From the NCBI GenBank assembly GCA_964558115.1, contig CAZLCI010000011.1, forward strand, positions 1 through 45,662: DNA of 45,662 nt. Direction: 5' to 3'. The DNA is from UBA3496 sp964558115. GTDB lineage: Bacteria; UBA8248. Shown here piece after piece: positions 9,569-17,999 of the stretch (position 1 is its first letter; each line of letters begins with the position of its first letter). A model generated the notes under the pieces. The model was not told the origin of the DNA and did no database searches. It saw nothing but the letters and a program-made list of their open reading frames with translations. The position numbers and the translations under genes are program-made.

Positions 9569-10303
9569 TCATGAATCACTCCCTCCTATAAACATTGTAT
9601 GGACTTCTTTACTAGAAACAAGTTCAGTTCTAGTCCCTTCTATTTTATTTCTTCCAAGTTCTAGAAGATATCCACGATGACATACTTCTAGAGCTTGTAA
9701 AACATTTTGTTCAACTAGAATAATTGTAAAACCCTGATTTGAAAGTTCTATTATTTTTTCAAAAACCTCTTGTACATATTTTGGACTTAATCCAAGTGAA
9801 GGTTCATCCAACATTAAAATATTAGGATTTGTCATTAGAGCCCTGGCAATTGCAAGCATCTGTTGTTCTCCGCCACTCATAGTACCTGCAAATTGTTCCT
9901 GTCTTTCTTCTAAGAGAGGAAAAATTGAAAAAATATTAGACATAGATTCTTCAACTTTTTTTAAATCTTCCAGAATAAATGCACCTAATTCTAAATTTTC
10001 CTTAACCGTCATTCTTTCAAAAACTACCCTTCCTTGAGGAACATAACCAAGACCGGTAGATAGAATTTGTTCAGGCCTTAATCCTTTCAAACTTTGACCC
10101 TTAAAAAGAATTTCACCTTCTGTTACATTGACAAAACCCATAACTGATTTAAGCGTGGTCGATTTCCCTGCACCGTTAGAACCAATAATTGAAACAATTT
10201 CTCCCTCAAACACTTGAATTGAAACACCATTCAGAACTTGTATGCCGTCGGGATAAGAAGCACTAATTGATTTTATTTCAAGCAAACTATTTTTATCCAT
10301 CAT
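9569..10303 (-). CDS. livF: LivF-type branched-chain amino acid ABC transporter ATPase (orphan)
   Basis: A 244-residue ABC ATPase. Walker A is GSNGAGKST, the signature is SGGEQQML and Walker B is ILMLDEPSLGL. The pattern VLNGVSIQVFEGEIVSIIGSNGAGKST and the LGYVPQGRVVFERMTVKENL segment are specific to the LivF (HAAT) group. It would drive uptake of branched-chain amino acids or related amides at the inner membrane. The usual partners (livK, livH, livM, livG) are absent from the window; the gene upstream on this strand is moaE and the one downstream is trpF. It may serve permeases encoded elsewhere. Confidence 0.88.
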   Translation of the reverse strand: MMDKNSLLEIKSISASYPDGIQVLNGVSIQVFEGEIVSIIGSNGAGKSTTLKSVMGFVNVTEGEILFKGQSLKGLRPEQILSTGLGYVPQGRVVFERMTVKENLELGAFILEDLKKVEESMSNIFSIFPLLEERQEQFAGTMSGGEQQMLAIARALMTNPNILMLDEPSLGLSPKYVQEVFEKIIELSNQGFTIILVEQNVLQALEVCHRGYLLELGRNKIEGTRTELVSSKEVHTMFIGGSDS

Positions 10304-10370
10304 TAAATCTACTAATATTTTTCTTAAAAATGAAAAAAGAACTCTTTGTTTTTTTAATTAATTTTTTTAT

Positions 10371-10811
10371 CTAACAACTTGTATCTTCATTTACTTCAAC
10401 AGGACAATCTTCTATCCAAACAGCACCATCCTGTCCAAATTCCTTTTTCCAAATAGGAACTATTTGCTTAATTCGATCTATCGAAAATCTACATGCTTTA
10501 AACGCTGCATCCCTATGTGCAGAAGCTGCTAAGATAAAAACAGCAACTTCTCCAATCTGCAGCGTTCCAATCCTATGAATAATTAACAAATCCGAGATTT
10601 TAAATCTTTCTTTTGCTTCACTTATAACCTGAGATAATTTCTTTTCAGCCATTTCCTTATATGTATAATATTCTAAGTGAGTAACTTTTTGACCACGACT
10701 CTCACTCCTAACCATACCCGTGAATGAACAGGTAGCACCAAGTGATTCAGATTCAAAAGTACCCATCAATTTACCTATGTCTATTGGGGTATCAACAATT
10801 TTACATATCAT
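10371..10811 (-). CDS. moaE: Molybdopterin synthase catalytic subunit
   Basis: Transfers sulfur from thiocarboxylated MoaD to precursor Z to make molybdopterin. The 146-residue chain has the family landmarks LGATCSFTGMVRSESRG, LEYYTYKEMAEKK, HRIGTLQIGEVAVFILAASAHRDAAFKACRFSIDRIKQIVPIWKKE (catalytic lysines in the WKKE region) and W near the C terminus. Its ATG follows the moaD stop with no gap (TAGATG), and its ribosome site GGAGG is made of the last glycine codons of moaD. It supplies cofactor for molybdenum enzymes such as the hydroxylase at 30976-33252. Confidence 0.94.
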   Translation of the reverse strand: MICKIVDTPIDIGKLMGTFESESLGATCSFTGMVRSESRGQKVTHLEYYTYKEMAEKKLSQVISEAKERFKISDLLIIHRIGTLQIGEVAVFILAASAHRDAAFKACRFSIDRIKQIVPIWKKEFGQDGAVWIEDCPVEVNEDTSC

Positions 10812-11060
10812 CTAAATCCCTCCGCTAATAGGAGGAATAAGTGCTATCTCATCAGAAGCAGAAATTATAGACCCTTCTCCAGCAAACTCTTGATTTATAG
10901 AAACAGCAATAGATTCCATACGACCTGAAAATTGAGGGTATTTTTGTGAAAGACACTCTCTTAAATCAGATACTTTTGCAGACTCTTTTATCTCTATCTC
11001 TATCTCTTCTGAACCTGTAACTTCAAAAGCCCATGCAAAACATTTAACCTTTACCAACAT
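10812..11060 (-). CDS. moaD: Molybdopterin synthase sulfur carrier subunit (C-terminal GGI)
   Basis: A ubiquitin-like sulfur carrier of about 82 residues. The start is placed at ATG 11060 because GGAGATACAA precedes it; the 15 residues upstream in the same frame are not MoaD-like. VKVKCFAWAFEVTGSEEIEIE and DEIALIPPISGG are the family beginning and end. The protein does not finish on the Gly-Gly that MoeB/MoaB-type enzymes adenylate: codons read S-G-G-I-stop (ATT then TAG). Either the extra Ile is tolerated or removed, or it blocks activation. It heads the operon and abuts moaE. Confidence 0.9.
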   Translation of the reverse strand: MLVKVKCFAWAFEVTGSEEIEIEIKESAKVSDLRECLSQKYPQFSGRMESIAVSINQEFAGEGSIISASDEIALIPPISGGI

Positions 11061-11130
11061 TTGTATCTCCAGTTTAATCAAAATAAGATTGATTGATTTT
11101 AACACAACAAATACATATAAAAGTATATTC

Positions 11131-11146
11131 CTGTATAATTAAAGAA
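11131..11146 (+). promoter_or_regulatory. Possible -10 box of midA (leaderless candidate)
   Basis: TATAAT at 11134-11139 is a perfect -10 hexamer, with TG just before it. It lies only 6 nt ahead of the ATG at 11146, and no Shine-Dalgarno sequence precedes that ATG. If used, the transcript would start at or near the start codon. The -35 region is not recognisable. Confidence 0.35.
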
Positions 11147-12279
11147 TGAAAATTTCAAACAATCCACACATTAACGAAAAAATCTTTGAAAAATTAAATT
11201 CTGGACCTCTGTCATTTTATGATTTTATGGAAATAGCTTTATATGACCCTCAAGGAGGATTTTATTCGAAAATCGAAAAAAAATTCGGGAAAGATGGAGC
11301 ATTCATTACGAGCCATTACCATGGAAAGTGGCTAGGAGCAGTAATAGCGAAGCAGATAAAAATTATTCTTAATGAAATGATGAGCCCATCTAATTTCAAA
11401 GTTGTAGAATACGGTCCTGGAGAAGGTTTGTTGGCGTATGACATTCTTGAATCTTTCAGAGTGAACAACGAGTCTCTTGACTATATTTTAATTGAAAAGA
11501 GTAGTCATCTTGCAAAAAAAAGTAGAGATCTATTGTCTAAATTTAAAAAACAAATATCATTTTCAAAAAATCCTCCTGATTCTTTTGAAGGAGTGATCTT
11601 AGCCCATGAATTTCTTGATGCTATTCCCTTTCATATTTTACAGAAAACAAATAGAGGATATAAAGAAAAATATATTATTTTAGAATCAGAAAAATTAAAG
11701 TATAAACTTGGGCCTCTTTCGAAACCAGAACTTTTCGAACACATAAAAGAAATAGATAAATATATTGAAATAGGACAAACATTCGAAGTTTCTCTAGACA
11801 CTAAAGTTTGGTTCGAACTGATTTCGAGTAAATTAAAGAAAGGTGCAGTTTTGATTTTTGATTACGGATTTTCAAATCAAGTTATATTTGACAAAACAAG
11901 ATTTTCCGGTACTGCAAGGAGTTTCAGAAAACATACGGTTTCAGAAGTTACGCTAGAAAATGTTGGAGAATCAGACATTACTGCTGATGTAAATTTCTCA
12001 TTTATAATTAAAACTGCTGAAAAATTAGGCTTTACTCTAAATGGATTTACAGATCAGTCACATTTTTGCATAGGAGGTGGATTAATTGATTTAATCGAAA
12101 AAGAGAGTAAATCTGAACCTGCAACAAATCATAAAGGAGTTATGGGAATACTTGATCCAACTGGATTAGGAAGTGGAATAAAAGTCCTACTTCTTACAAA
12201 AGGAATAGACTTAAAAGAGCTTGAGGCCTTTTCAATGAAACCAGACGATAGAGCGTCATTTAATACTCTCAAGAACTGA
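11146..12279 (+). CDS. MidA/NDUFAF7-family SAM-dependent methyltransferase (DUF185)
   Basis: A 377-residue protein of the COG1565/DUF185 family, whose mitochondrial member NDUFAF7 methylates an arginine of complex I; bacterial roles are not settled. Landmarks are PLSFYDFMEIALYDPQGGFYS (N-terminal family signature), FGKDGAFITS, the SAM-binding VVEYGPGEGLLAYDIL (motif I) and AHEFLDAIPFHIL. A DYGF segment and TARSFRKHTVS occur in the second half. It is transcribed away from moaD, and its 3' end overlaps the convergent recJ by 11 nt. The methylation target here is unknown. Confidence 0.9.
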   Translation: MKISNNPHINEKIFEKLNSGPLSFYDFMEIALYDPQGGFYSKIEKKFGKDGAFITSHYHGKWLGAVIAKQIKIILNEMMSPSNFKVVEYGPGEGLLAYDILESFRVNNESLDYILIEKSSHLAKKSRDLLSKFKKQISFSKNPPDSFEGVILAHEFLDAIPFHILQKTNRGYKEKYIILESEKLKYKLGPLSKPELFEHIKEIDKYIEIGQTFEVSLDTKVWFELISSKLKKGAVLIFDYGFSNQVIFDKTRFSGTARSFRKHTVSEVTLENVGESDITADVNFSFIIKTAEKLGFTLNGFTDQSHFCIGGGLIDLIEKESKSEPATNHKGVMGILDPTGLGSGIKVLLLTKGIDLKELEAFSMKPDDRASFNTLKN

Positions 12280-14068
12280 GTGTTCTAAATGGTCGAACTG
12301 CAAGTAGTTCAAGTTGCAATTTCGTTTTTCCTCTCCATTTATTGAAACCAACAGAAAATGCAATTTCTATTTTTTCTTTCTCCATATCGAATTCTTGAGA
12401 TAAAACTCCTAATCCAAAACCTATAGAGTTAATCCTTTCATCGCCAACTTGAAAGTCCAGTTTCAAATGTTCCTTTTTAGATCCAACCAATATGGGAGAG
12501 CCAATTATAGAAAGCGGACCACTCACAAATATAGGTTTTTCATTCTCTGAACCATACGGTGATAATCTCTCAACTTCTTCTACAAAAGAATCATTTATTT
12601 CGGTCAAATCAACTTTTTCATCAACCCAAAAAATAGAATCTTCACCTATAGTTAGTTGTAGTTTTTTCAAAGCATCATTAAACGCACTACGAAACAAATC
12701 AATTTTTTCTGGCTTAATAGTCAAACCGGCTGCCCCCTTATGTCCGCCAAACTGAAGTAATGATTCTGAACATTGTGCAAGGATATTATAAATATCTATC
12801 CCTTCTATACTTCTTACTGAACCTTTACCCTTGGAATCATCAATATGAATTATTGCAGTTGGTTTCTCGTATTTTTCTACAATATTCGATGCGACAATTC
12901 CTATAACTCCTGGATGCCATTTCTCGCTTGATAGAACTATTCCATATTCGACGGAGATTGGGTCAGAAGATTCGACTTGTGCAATTGCATCCTCAATAGC
13001 TAGATCTTGATGTTCCCTTCTCTGACGATTCCACTCCTCGATCTTTTCAGCTTGTGATCGAGCTTTAGAATGATCATCACAAATAAGTAATTCTACTGCC
13101 GCTTTAGCATTACCGACTCTACCAGTAGAATTTATTCTAGGTGCCATTGAAAAAGAGATATCTCTTGGTGAAATAATACTTGATTTGAGATTAGCTGAAT
13201 CTTGGAGAGCTTTGATACCAATTCTACGAGAATCTTTTAATGAATTATTTTCAAAAGTATCCTCGTAAGAAAGTAACTCTAGACCAGTCTTCACAAAAAA
13301 TCGGTTCTCATCTACGAGGGGAACCAAATCAGCTACAGTTCCAAGAGCTACAAGATCTAGAAAGTTTTTTAAATTAGGTAAATTTTTCATAGAAGCAGAT
13401 TCATACAATCTCCTCCTAATTGCTACTGCTAATTTAAATGCAATTCCTACACCACTTAATCCTTTGAAAGGATATGAACATTCTTTCTGTGCGGGAGAAA
13501 TAACAGAAAAACAATTTGGAAGTTTTTCAGAAGGCCTATGATGATCAGTAATAATCAAATCAACTCCAATATTTTGAGCCTCTTCTGCAACTTCATGTGC
13601 ACTAATTCCACAGTCAACAGTAATGATAGTACTGCATTGTTTCGAAGAAAGTTCGTTAATACCTTTCATAAACAAACCATATCCTTCTTCAAAGCGACTA
13701 GGTATATAATAATGAGCATCAATCCCTAAAGAAGTGAAAAATGCAAATAAAAGTGTAGTCGAAGCAATACCATCAACATCGAAATCACCATATATCCCGA
13801 TAGACTTTTTATCTAGAATATTCCCAACAATATGTTCTACCGCTATGTCCATTCCCTTCATTAAAAATGGATCATGCATATCCTCCATAGTTGTATATAA
13901 GAATTTCTTGGCTTCTTCAGGGTGAATTATATTTCTCAAAACTAGAAGTCTAGCTAAAGTCTTTGAAATTTTTAAAACATTTTTCAATTCATTAATCTTA
14001 TCTTCGTCCGCATAGCGTATTGTCCATTTGCTATTGGAACTATTTTTTTGAGTTCTAGTCCTATTCAA
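12269..14068 (-). CDS. recJ: Single-stranded-DNA-specific exonuclease RecJ
   Basis: A 5'-3' ssDNA exonuclease of the DHH superfamily acting in recombination and repair. The 599 residues show DFDVDGIAST (motif I, metal-binding Asp), TVDCGISA, DLIITDHHRPSE (DHH motif) and GGHKGAAGLTI (DHHA1 substrate-binding domain), followed by an OB-like C-terminal region. The start is TTG at 14068 with AGG immediately before it, a poor ribosome site, so the true start is uncertain by a few codons. Its TGA stop is used normally. The 3' end overlaps midA convergently. Confidence 0.95.
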   Translation of the reverse strand: MNRTRTQKNSSNSKWTIRYADEDKINELKNVLKISKTLARLLVLRNIIHPEEAKKFLYTTMEDMHDPFLMKGMDIAVEHIVGNILDKKSIGIYGDFDVDGIASTTLLFAFFTSLGIDAHYYIPSRFEEGYGLFMKGINELSSKQCSTIITVDCGISAHEVAEEAQNIGVDLIITDHHRPSEKLPNCFSVISPAQKECSYPFKGLSGVGIAFKLAVAIRRRLYESASMKNLPNLKNFLDLVALGTVADLVPLVDENRFFVKTGLELLSYEDTFENNSLKDSRRIGIKALQDSANLKSSIISPRDISFSMAPRINSTGRVGNAKAAVELLICDDHSKARSQAEKIEEWNRQRREHQDLAIEDAIAQVESSDPISVEYGIVLSSEKWHPGVIGIVASNIVEKYEKPTAIIHIDDSKGKGSVRSIEGIDIYNILAQCSESLLQFGGHKGAAGLTIKPEKIDLFRSAFNDALKKLQLTIGEDSIFWVDEKVDLTEINDSFVEEVERLSPYGSENEKPIFVSGPLSIIGSPILVGSKKEHLKLDFQVGDERINSIGFGLGVLSQEFDMEKEKIEIAFSVGFNKWRGKTKLQLELLAVRPFRTLSS

Positions 14069-14097
14069 CCTATTTTTCTCTCTTTCTAAATGAAGTA

Positions 14098-15708
14098 TTA
14101 ATACAATCTTGGCTTATAAGTCCTATGCCATTTATTGAAATTATTTTTTATTAATGTTTTTAAAATTTTTTTTCTTTTTTTTATATTTAGAACTATGCTC
14201 TTCCCTTTTTTATGAAGTGACCTATCAAACAACTGTAAATATTTCGTTACTTCTCGGCCTAATCTTTTTCCTTTACAACCATTTCCGTTAATTAGAATAG
14301 AAAAACCAAGAATTTCACCATTCCTAGAAAAAACATACCCACTTAGAGAACTTACTCCATTAAGATACCCAGTTTTAGCCCTAACACGATATTCATCTTT
14401 TGTTAGTCTCCTTCGTTTTCTCAAAGTCCCGTCAATACCATAAATAGGAAGAGAAGAAATAAAATCAGAAGAGAAACGATGATCATGAAAAGCATGATCT
14501 AAAACTTTAACCATTGCATAAGGTGTGATCCTGTTCATTCTACTCAGACCGGAACCATCATATATTTCAAAAGAATTTTTAGAAATACCTATAGAAAAAA
14601 GGTAATTTCTTACAGCTTTCAATCCTTTTTTTGAAGTGCCCGGCAAACCAAACAACTCTGCACCTAAAGTTTTCAAAATCTGTTCAGAAATGAAATTATT
14701 ACTCCACTTGTTCATTGTTTTAATAATTGAAGAAAGACTTTTTGATGAATGTCGGACTAACAAATTAGCATGATTTGGTGTACGACCAATCTTTATTCTA
14801 CCTGTTAAAATAATTGAGTTATTTTCAAGTAAAGAAAGAAAAACTCCAGCAGTATATAAAGATGGATACGTTATAGGTAACCGCTTATTGATAATGCTTC
14901 CTTTTCGTGGAATTTTTCCTTTGATAAGGAAGATATCTTTTTTGTTTTTAGAAAAAACCTTTTGAAAAGTTAATTTTGATCTTTTTGTATATCTATCTTT
15001 TTTGATTTTCGATTTTATTTTAATCCCTTCTGAGTATGGGTCTATTCTAATTTTCGGGGCATTTAGATTATTTCTTTTTCCAGGATCAACACTAATCAAA
15101 ACAGAGTTAAAATTTAAAGAAAGTGCACTACTAGGAACCATATAAGTTTTCAGATTATTATTTTTTTTCCAACCAATTCCATACCTTTTTTTATCAAAAA
15201 AACTTTCATCTACAATAATATCTCCAGTAATCTTATTTACACCTTTCAATTTAAGTTTGTTCACTAACTCTCTAATATTTTCTTGAAGAAAAACTGGATC
15301 GCCGTAACCTTTCAGGAAAATATTTCCTCGAACTACTCCGTCTAATAGAGGGGAAACAGAGTACACATCTGTGACAAAATAATACTCAGGTCTCAGATGG
15401 AAAAGACTTGCTATTGAAGTAAGTATTTTAACATTAGATGCTGGTATTTTTTTCCTATGAGCAAAATGTGAATAAAGTATGTCTCCTACTGTCAAAGACT
15501 GTGCCATGAATCCAAGCTTTTTAGTCTTTCTACAATTTCTTTTTATAGACTTTTTTAAAATCCTTTTTAGAACTGACAATGACTGAACTTTATAATTTGT
15601 TTGATTTTTCTTATTAGAAAATGCTGGAGTAGAGAAGAAATGAAAGATTGTAAATAAGATAAGACACGTAAAAACGGATCTGAAATTCAGGGGGAAAAAC
15701 CTGATCAA
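14098..15708 (-). CDS. dacB: D-alanyl-D-alanine carboxypeptidase/endopeptidase, PBP4 (DacB) family
   Basis: A 536-residue exported serine peptidase that trims or cleaves peptidoglycan cross-links in the periplasm. An N-terminal signal peptide lies at about residues 8-31. The penicillin-binding motifs are present: SNVK (SxxK) in IPASNVKILTS, SNN (SxN) in KWSNNFISE, and KTG in RAKTGYLNG. A large insertion domain between SxxK and SxN is typical of class C PBP4. The start is TTG at 15708, decided by a strong AGGAGGT site 5 nt upstream. The chain is very lysine- and arginine-rich. It lies just after the selenocysteine peroxiredoxin on the same strand. Confidence 0.93.
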   Translation of the reverse strand: MIRFFPLNFRSVFTCLILFTIFHFFSTPAFSNKKNQTNYKVQSLSVLKRILKKSIKRNCRKTKKLGFMAQSLTVGDILYSHFAHRKKIPASNVKILTSIASLFHLRPEYYFVTDVYSVSPLLDGVVRGNIFLKGYGDPVFLQENIRELVNKLKLKGVNKITGDIIVDESFFDKKRYGIGWKKNNNLKTYMVPSSALSLNFNSVLISVDPGKRNNLNAPKIRIDPYSEGIKIKSKIKKDRYTKRSKLTFQKVFSKNKKDIFLIKGKIPRKGSIINKRLPITYPSLYTAGVFLSLLENNSIILTGRIKIGRTPNHANLLVRHSSKSLSSIIKTMNKWSNNFISEQILKTLGAELFGLPGTSKKGLKAVRNYLFSIGISKNSFEIYDGSGLSRMNRITPYAMVKVLDHAFHDHRFSSDFISSLPIYGIDGTLRKRRRLTKDEYRVRAKTGYLNGVSSLSGYVFSRNGEILGFSILINGNGCKGKRLGREVTKYLQLFDRSLHKKGKSIVLNIKKRKKILKTLIKNNFNKWHRTYKPRLY

Positions 15709-15729
15709 GTTGGACCTCCTTCCCTGATT

Positions 15730-16284
15730 TTACAAAAGAGCAAGAATCTGTACCAATAATTTTACTGTGGGCCTATCAGTATAGTCTATTCCTATCTTTC
15801 GATATCTTACTAAGCCTTTCTTGTCTATTATGAAAACTGCAGGTCGTGAGATACCTTCCTCGGGATGTAGTACACCAAAAGAACGAATTATATTTCTTTG
15901 CAAATCAGAAACAATTAGAAACTTAACTCCAAGTTCACTTACTGTTTGTTTTTTTTCATCATTTCCATCCGTACTTATAGCAATGAGTTTAGAATCTTCA
16001 TTATTAAGTTTACTAAAGTGCTGTTGCAACTCTACAAGTTGCTTTTGACAATGCCCTCAAAAATGGCCTCTATAAAAAACCATTATTAAATTCTTTTTTC
16101 CTAAAAGATTTTTTGAACTAAATTTGCCATACTCAAAAAAGGGAGCTTTGTCACCAACTTTAGGTATTTCTGTAACTGTCTGCGCTGTAATTGGGAAAAT
16201 CGAGTAAAGAAATATCGAAAAAAAGAAGATAAGAAACCAAAAAAAGTTTTTTGAAATTCCGAAAGTAAAATTATTCCTAACCAT
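15730..16284 (-). CDS. Exported peroxiredoxin-like selenoprotein (UGA-encoded Sec76)
   Basis: Read through one in-frame TGA (16057-16059), this is a 184-residue AhpC/TSA thioredoxin-fold protein. Residues 10-35 form a signal peptide or membrane anchor, so it acts outside the cytoplasm. VGDKAPFF and the redox site FYRGHF-U-GHCQKQL match the family pattern 'FYRGxWCPxCxxQL', with U76 exactly at the peroxidatic Cys and Cys79 as partner (UxxC). Conserved Prx sequence continues after the TGA in the same frame: LIAISTDGNDEKKQ, FLIVSDLQRNIIRSFGV and RPAVFIIDKKGLVRY. A SECIS-like hairpin follows the TGA. The ATG at 16284 has GGAG 6 nt upstream. A nonsense mutation is the alternative, but exact site placement plus the hairpin argue for selenocysteine. 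Confidence 0.88.
16026..16042 (-). promoter_or_regulatory. Bacterial SECIS-like hairpin of the peroxiredoxin selenoprotein
   Basis: On the minus strand, GCAACT-TGTAG-AGTTGC forms a perfect 6-bp stem with a 5-nt loop. It begins 14 nt after the TGA, so the apical loop starts 20 nt downstream, within the spacing known for bacterial SECIS elements. The loop contains GU, as in the SelB-binding loop of formate dehydrogenase mRNAs. The hairpin lies inside the coding region, as bacterial SECIS elements do. Confidence 0.8.
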
Positions 16285-16431
16285 CTAAAACTCCATAACT
16301 CTAAATAACAATAATAATAATTATGAATAACACCATGTAATCTACAAAACAACTGTATTGACGTTCAGTATAACATATGACAAATTCATTAATGGTCCTA
16401 TCTGCCCTTCTATTTTAAAAGTGACTTCTAA
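16285..16431. other. Divergent intergenic region between selenoprotein and ABC substrate-binding gene
   Basis: This 147-bp A+T-rich spacer must carry both divergent promoters. A TTGACG hexamer (16358-16363) and a TATAAC hexamer (16369-16374) are present but are not spaced as a standard pair. No operator or RNA structure is clear. Confidence 0.4.
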
Positions 16432-17976
16432 TTGAAATTTTTAAAAAGTACTTTTGAAATTTTACTGCTCTTTATATTTGTTCCTTTTATCCTATTGGGT
16501 TGCTCAAAGGAAGAACATTCAAGAATTGATCATATAATTGTTGCTTTAGATTCAAATCCAACACAATTAGATCCCAGGCTGTCTCAAGATTCTGTTTCGA
16601 ATCAAATTCAAAGATTTCTCTTTAGCCCTTTGCTGTCTTTTGATAAGGATGGAAAAATTAAATTAGTACTAGCAGAAAAATGGGAACAAACAGACCAACT
16701 TTCGCATACAATAAAAATTAAAGAGAATGTATATTTCCATAACGGCAAGGAATTAACATCGGAAGATATAAAATATACTTTTGAATCTCTAAGGGACCCT
16801 CTTTTTGCCTCTCCTAAATCTTCAATGCTTAAAGATCTGAAAGAAATACAAATAAATTCAAGATATAAGATCACTTTCATTCTGAAGAGACCATCCGCTT
16901 CTTTCTCAGAGTGTCTTATGATCGGAATAGTACCGAAGTCAGCCACAAAAAGTTTTCAACAAAAACCTATAGGAACCGGGCCTTTCAAATTCACTCGCTT
17001 CAAAAATGATGAAACATTGGAATTAACACCTTTTGAGAAATACTTTGAAAAATCAGCAAATTTCAAAAAATTAATTTTTAAAATTATTCCTGAAGAAACA
17101 ATTCGTATCCTTGAGTTAGAAAGCGGCGGGGTAGACTTTATTCAAAATGGTTTTTCTCCCGATATTCTTCCAAGACTACAAAAAAATCCAAATCTAAAAA
17201 TATCAAAGAGATTAGGAACAAATTTTTCATATATAGGTTTTAATTTAGAAGACCCTATCCTTTCAAACAAGTTAGTAAGAAAGGCAATTGCTCACGGAAT
17301 AAACAAAAAACCCATAGTCAAATATATTTTAAAAGATCTCGTTGTTCCTTCTAATACACTATTACAAGATAGTCATTGGGCCCGTGCTTCAAATTTAAAA
17401 AAATACGAACATAATATTCAATACGCTAACGAACTTCTTGATAAAGCTGGTTATATTGATCCAGATGGAAAAGGGCCTTTACCTAGATTCACCTTAACTT
17501 TCAAAACATCTCAAAATGAACTAAGACGGCGTATTGCTACAGTTTTAGCAGACCAACTCTCCTATATTGGAATAAAAATTAGAGTAAGATCCTATGAGTG
17601 GGGGACATTTTTCAGTGATATAAGAAAAGGGAATTTCCAACTCTATTCACTTACTTGGGTCGGAATTTCTGATCCCGATATATACCGTTTTATCTTTCAC
17701 AGTAATTTTTTTCCGCCGAGAGGATTAAACAGAGGAAAATACAGGAACGGATTGGTGGATAAACTATTGGAAAATGCAAGCCTAAATCCTAATAAGGATT
17801 ATAGGAGAGAAAACTATCAAATAGTACAAGAAATACTTGCAAGAGATTTACCTTATATCAACTTGTGGCACGGGGTGAACGTCGCAGTTTTTAATAAGAA
17901 GATAAAGGGATATCAAGTCTATCAAAATGAAGACCTAATATCTCTTTCAAAAATTACCGTTGAAAAAAAGCCCTAA
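16432..17976 (+). CDS. Peptide/nickel-type ABC transporter substrate-binding lipoprotein (SBP family 5)
   Basis: A 514-residue solute-binding protein. The N terminus is a lipoprotein signal with lipobox ILLGC, Cys24 being lipidated. Family 5 hallmarks follow: ALDSNPTQLDPRLSQDSVS, LAEKWEQTDQLSHTIKIKENVYFHNGKELTSEDIKYTFESL, PIGTGPFKF, VRKAIAHGINKKPIV, and a Tyr/Trp-rich C-terminal half. It binds oligopeptides or similar ligands in the periplasm for the two permeases that follow (DppB- and DppC-like). The start is TTG with no clear ribosome site. The substrate cannot be predicted. Confidence 0.92.
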   Translation: MKFLKSTFEILLLFIFVPFILLGCSKEEHSRIDHIIVALDSNPTQLDPRLSQDSVSNQIQRFLFSPLLSFDKDGKIKLVLAEKWEQTDQLSHTIKIKENVYFHNGKELTSEDIKYTFESLRDPLFASPKSSMLKDLKEIQINSRYKITFILKRPSASFSECLMIGIVPKSATKSFQQKPIGTGPFKFTRFKNDETLELTPFEKYFEKSANFKKLIFKIIPEETIRILELESGGVDFIQNGFSPDILPRLQKNPNLKISKRLGTNFSYIGFNLEDPILSNKLVRKAIAHGINKKPIVKYILKDLVVPSNTLLQDSHWARASNLKKYEHNIQYANELLDKAGYIDPDGKGPLPRFTLTFKTSQNELRRRIATVLADQLSYIGIKIRVRSYEWGTFFSDIRKGNFQLYSLTWVGISDPDIYRFIFHSNFFPPRGLNRGKYRNGLVDKLLENASLNPNKDYRRENYQIVQEILARDLPYINLWHGVNVAVFNKKIKGYQVYQNEDLISLSKITVEKKP

Positions 17977-17999
17977 ATTCACTTTTCAAAGGCAAAACA

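Noticed and set aside
9487..9579. N-terminal extension of trpF to 9579
   Set aside because: The extra residues are hydrophobic and unlike TrpF, and the paired ATGs at 9486/9483 start exactly where the family sequence begins.
16057..16059. Nonsense mutation or pseudogene in the peroxiredoxin-like gene
   Set aside because: The TGA sits exactly at the catalytic Cys, the frame is intact and conserved on both sides, and a SECIS-like hairpin lies at the expected distance. A second gene in the window shows the same arrangement.
16101..16352. 83-residue minus-strand open frame over the selenoprotein N terminus
   Set aside because: It is a frame-shifted shadow of the signal-peptide region, with no family resemblance.
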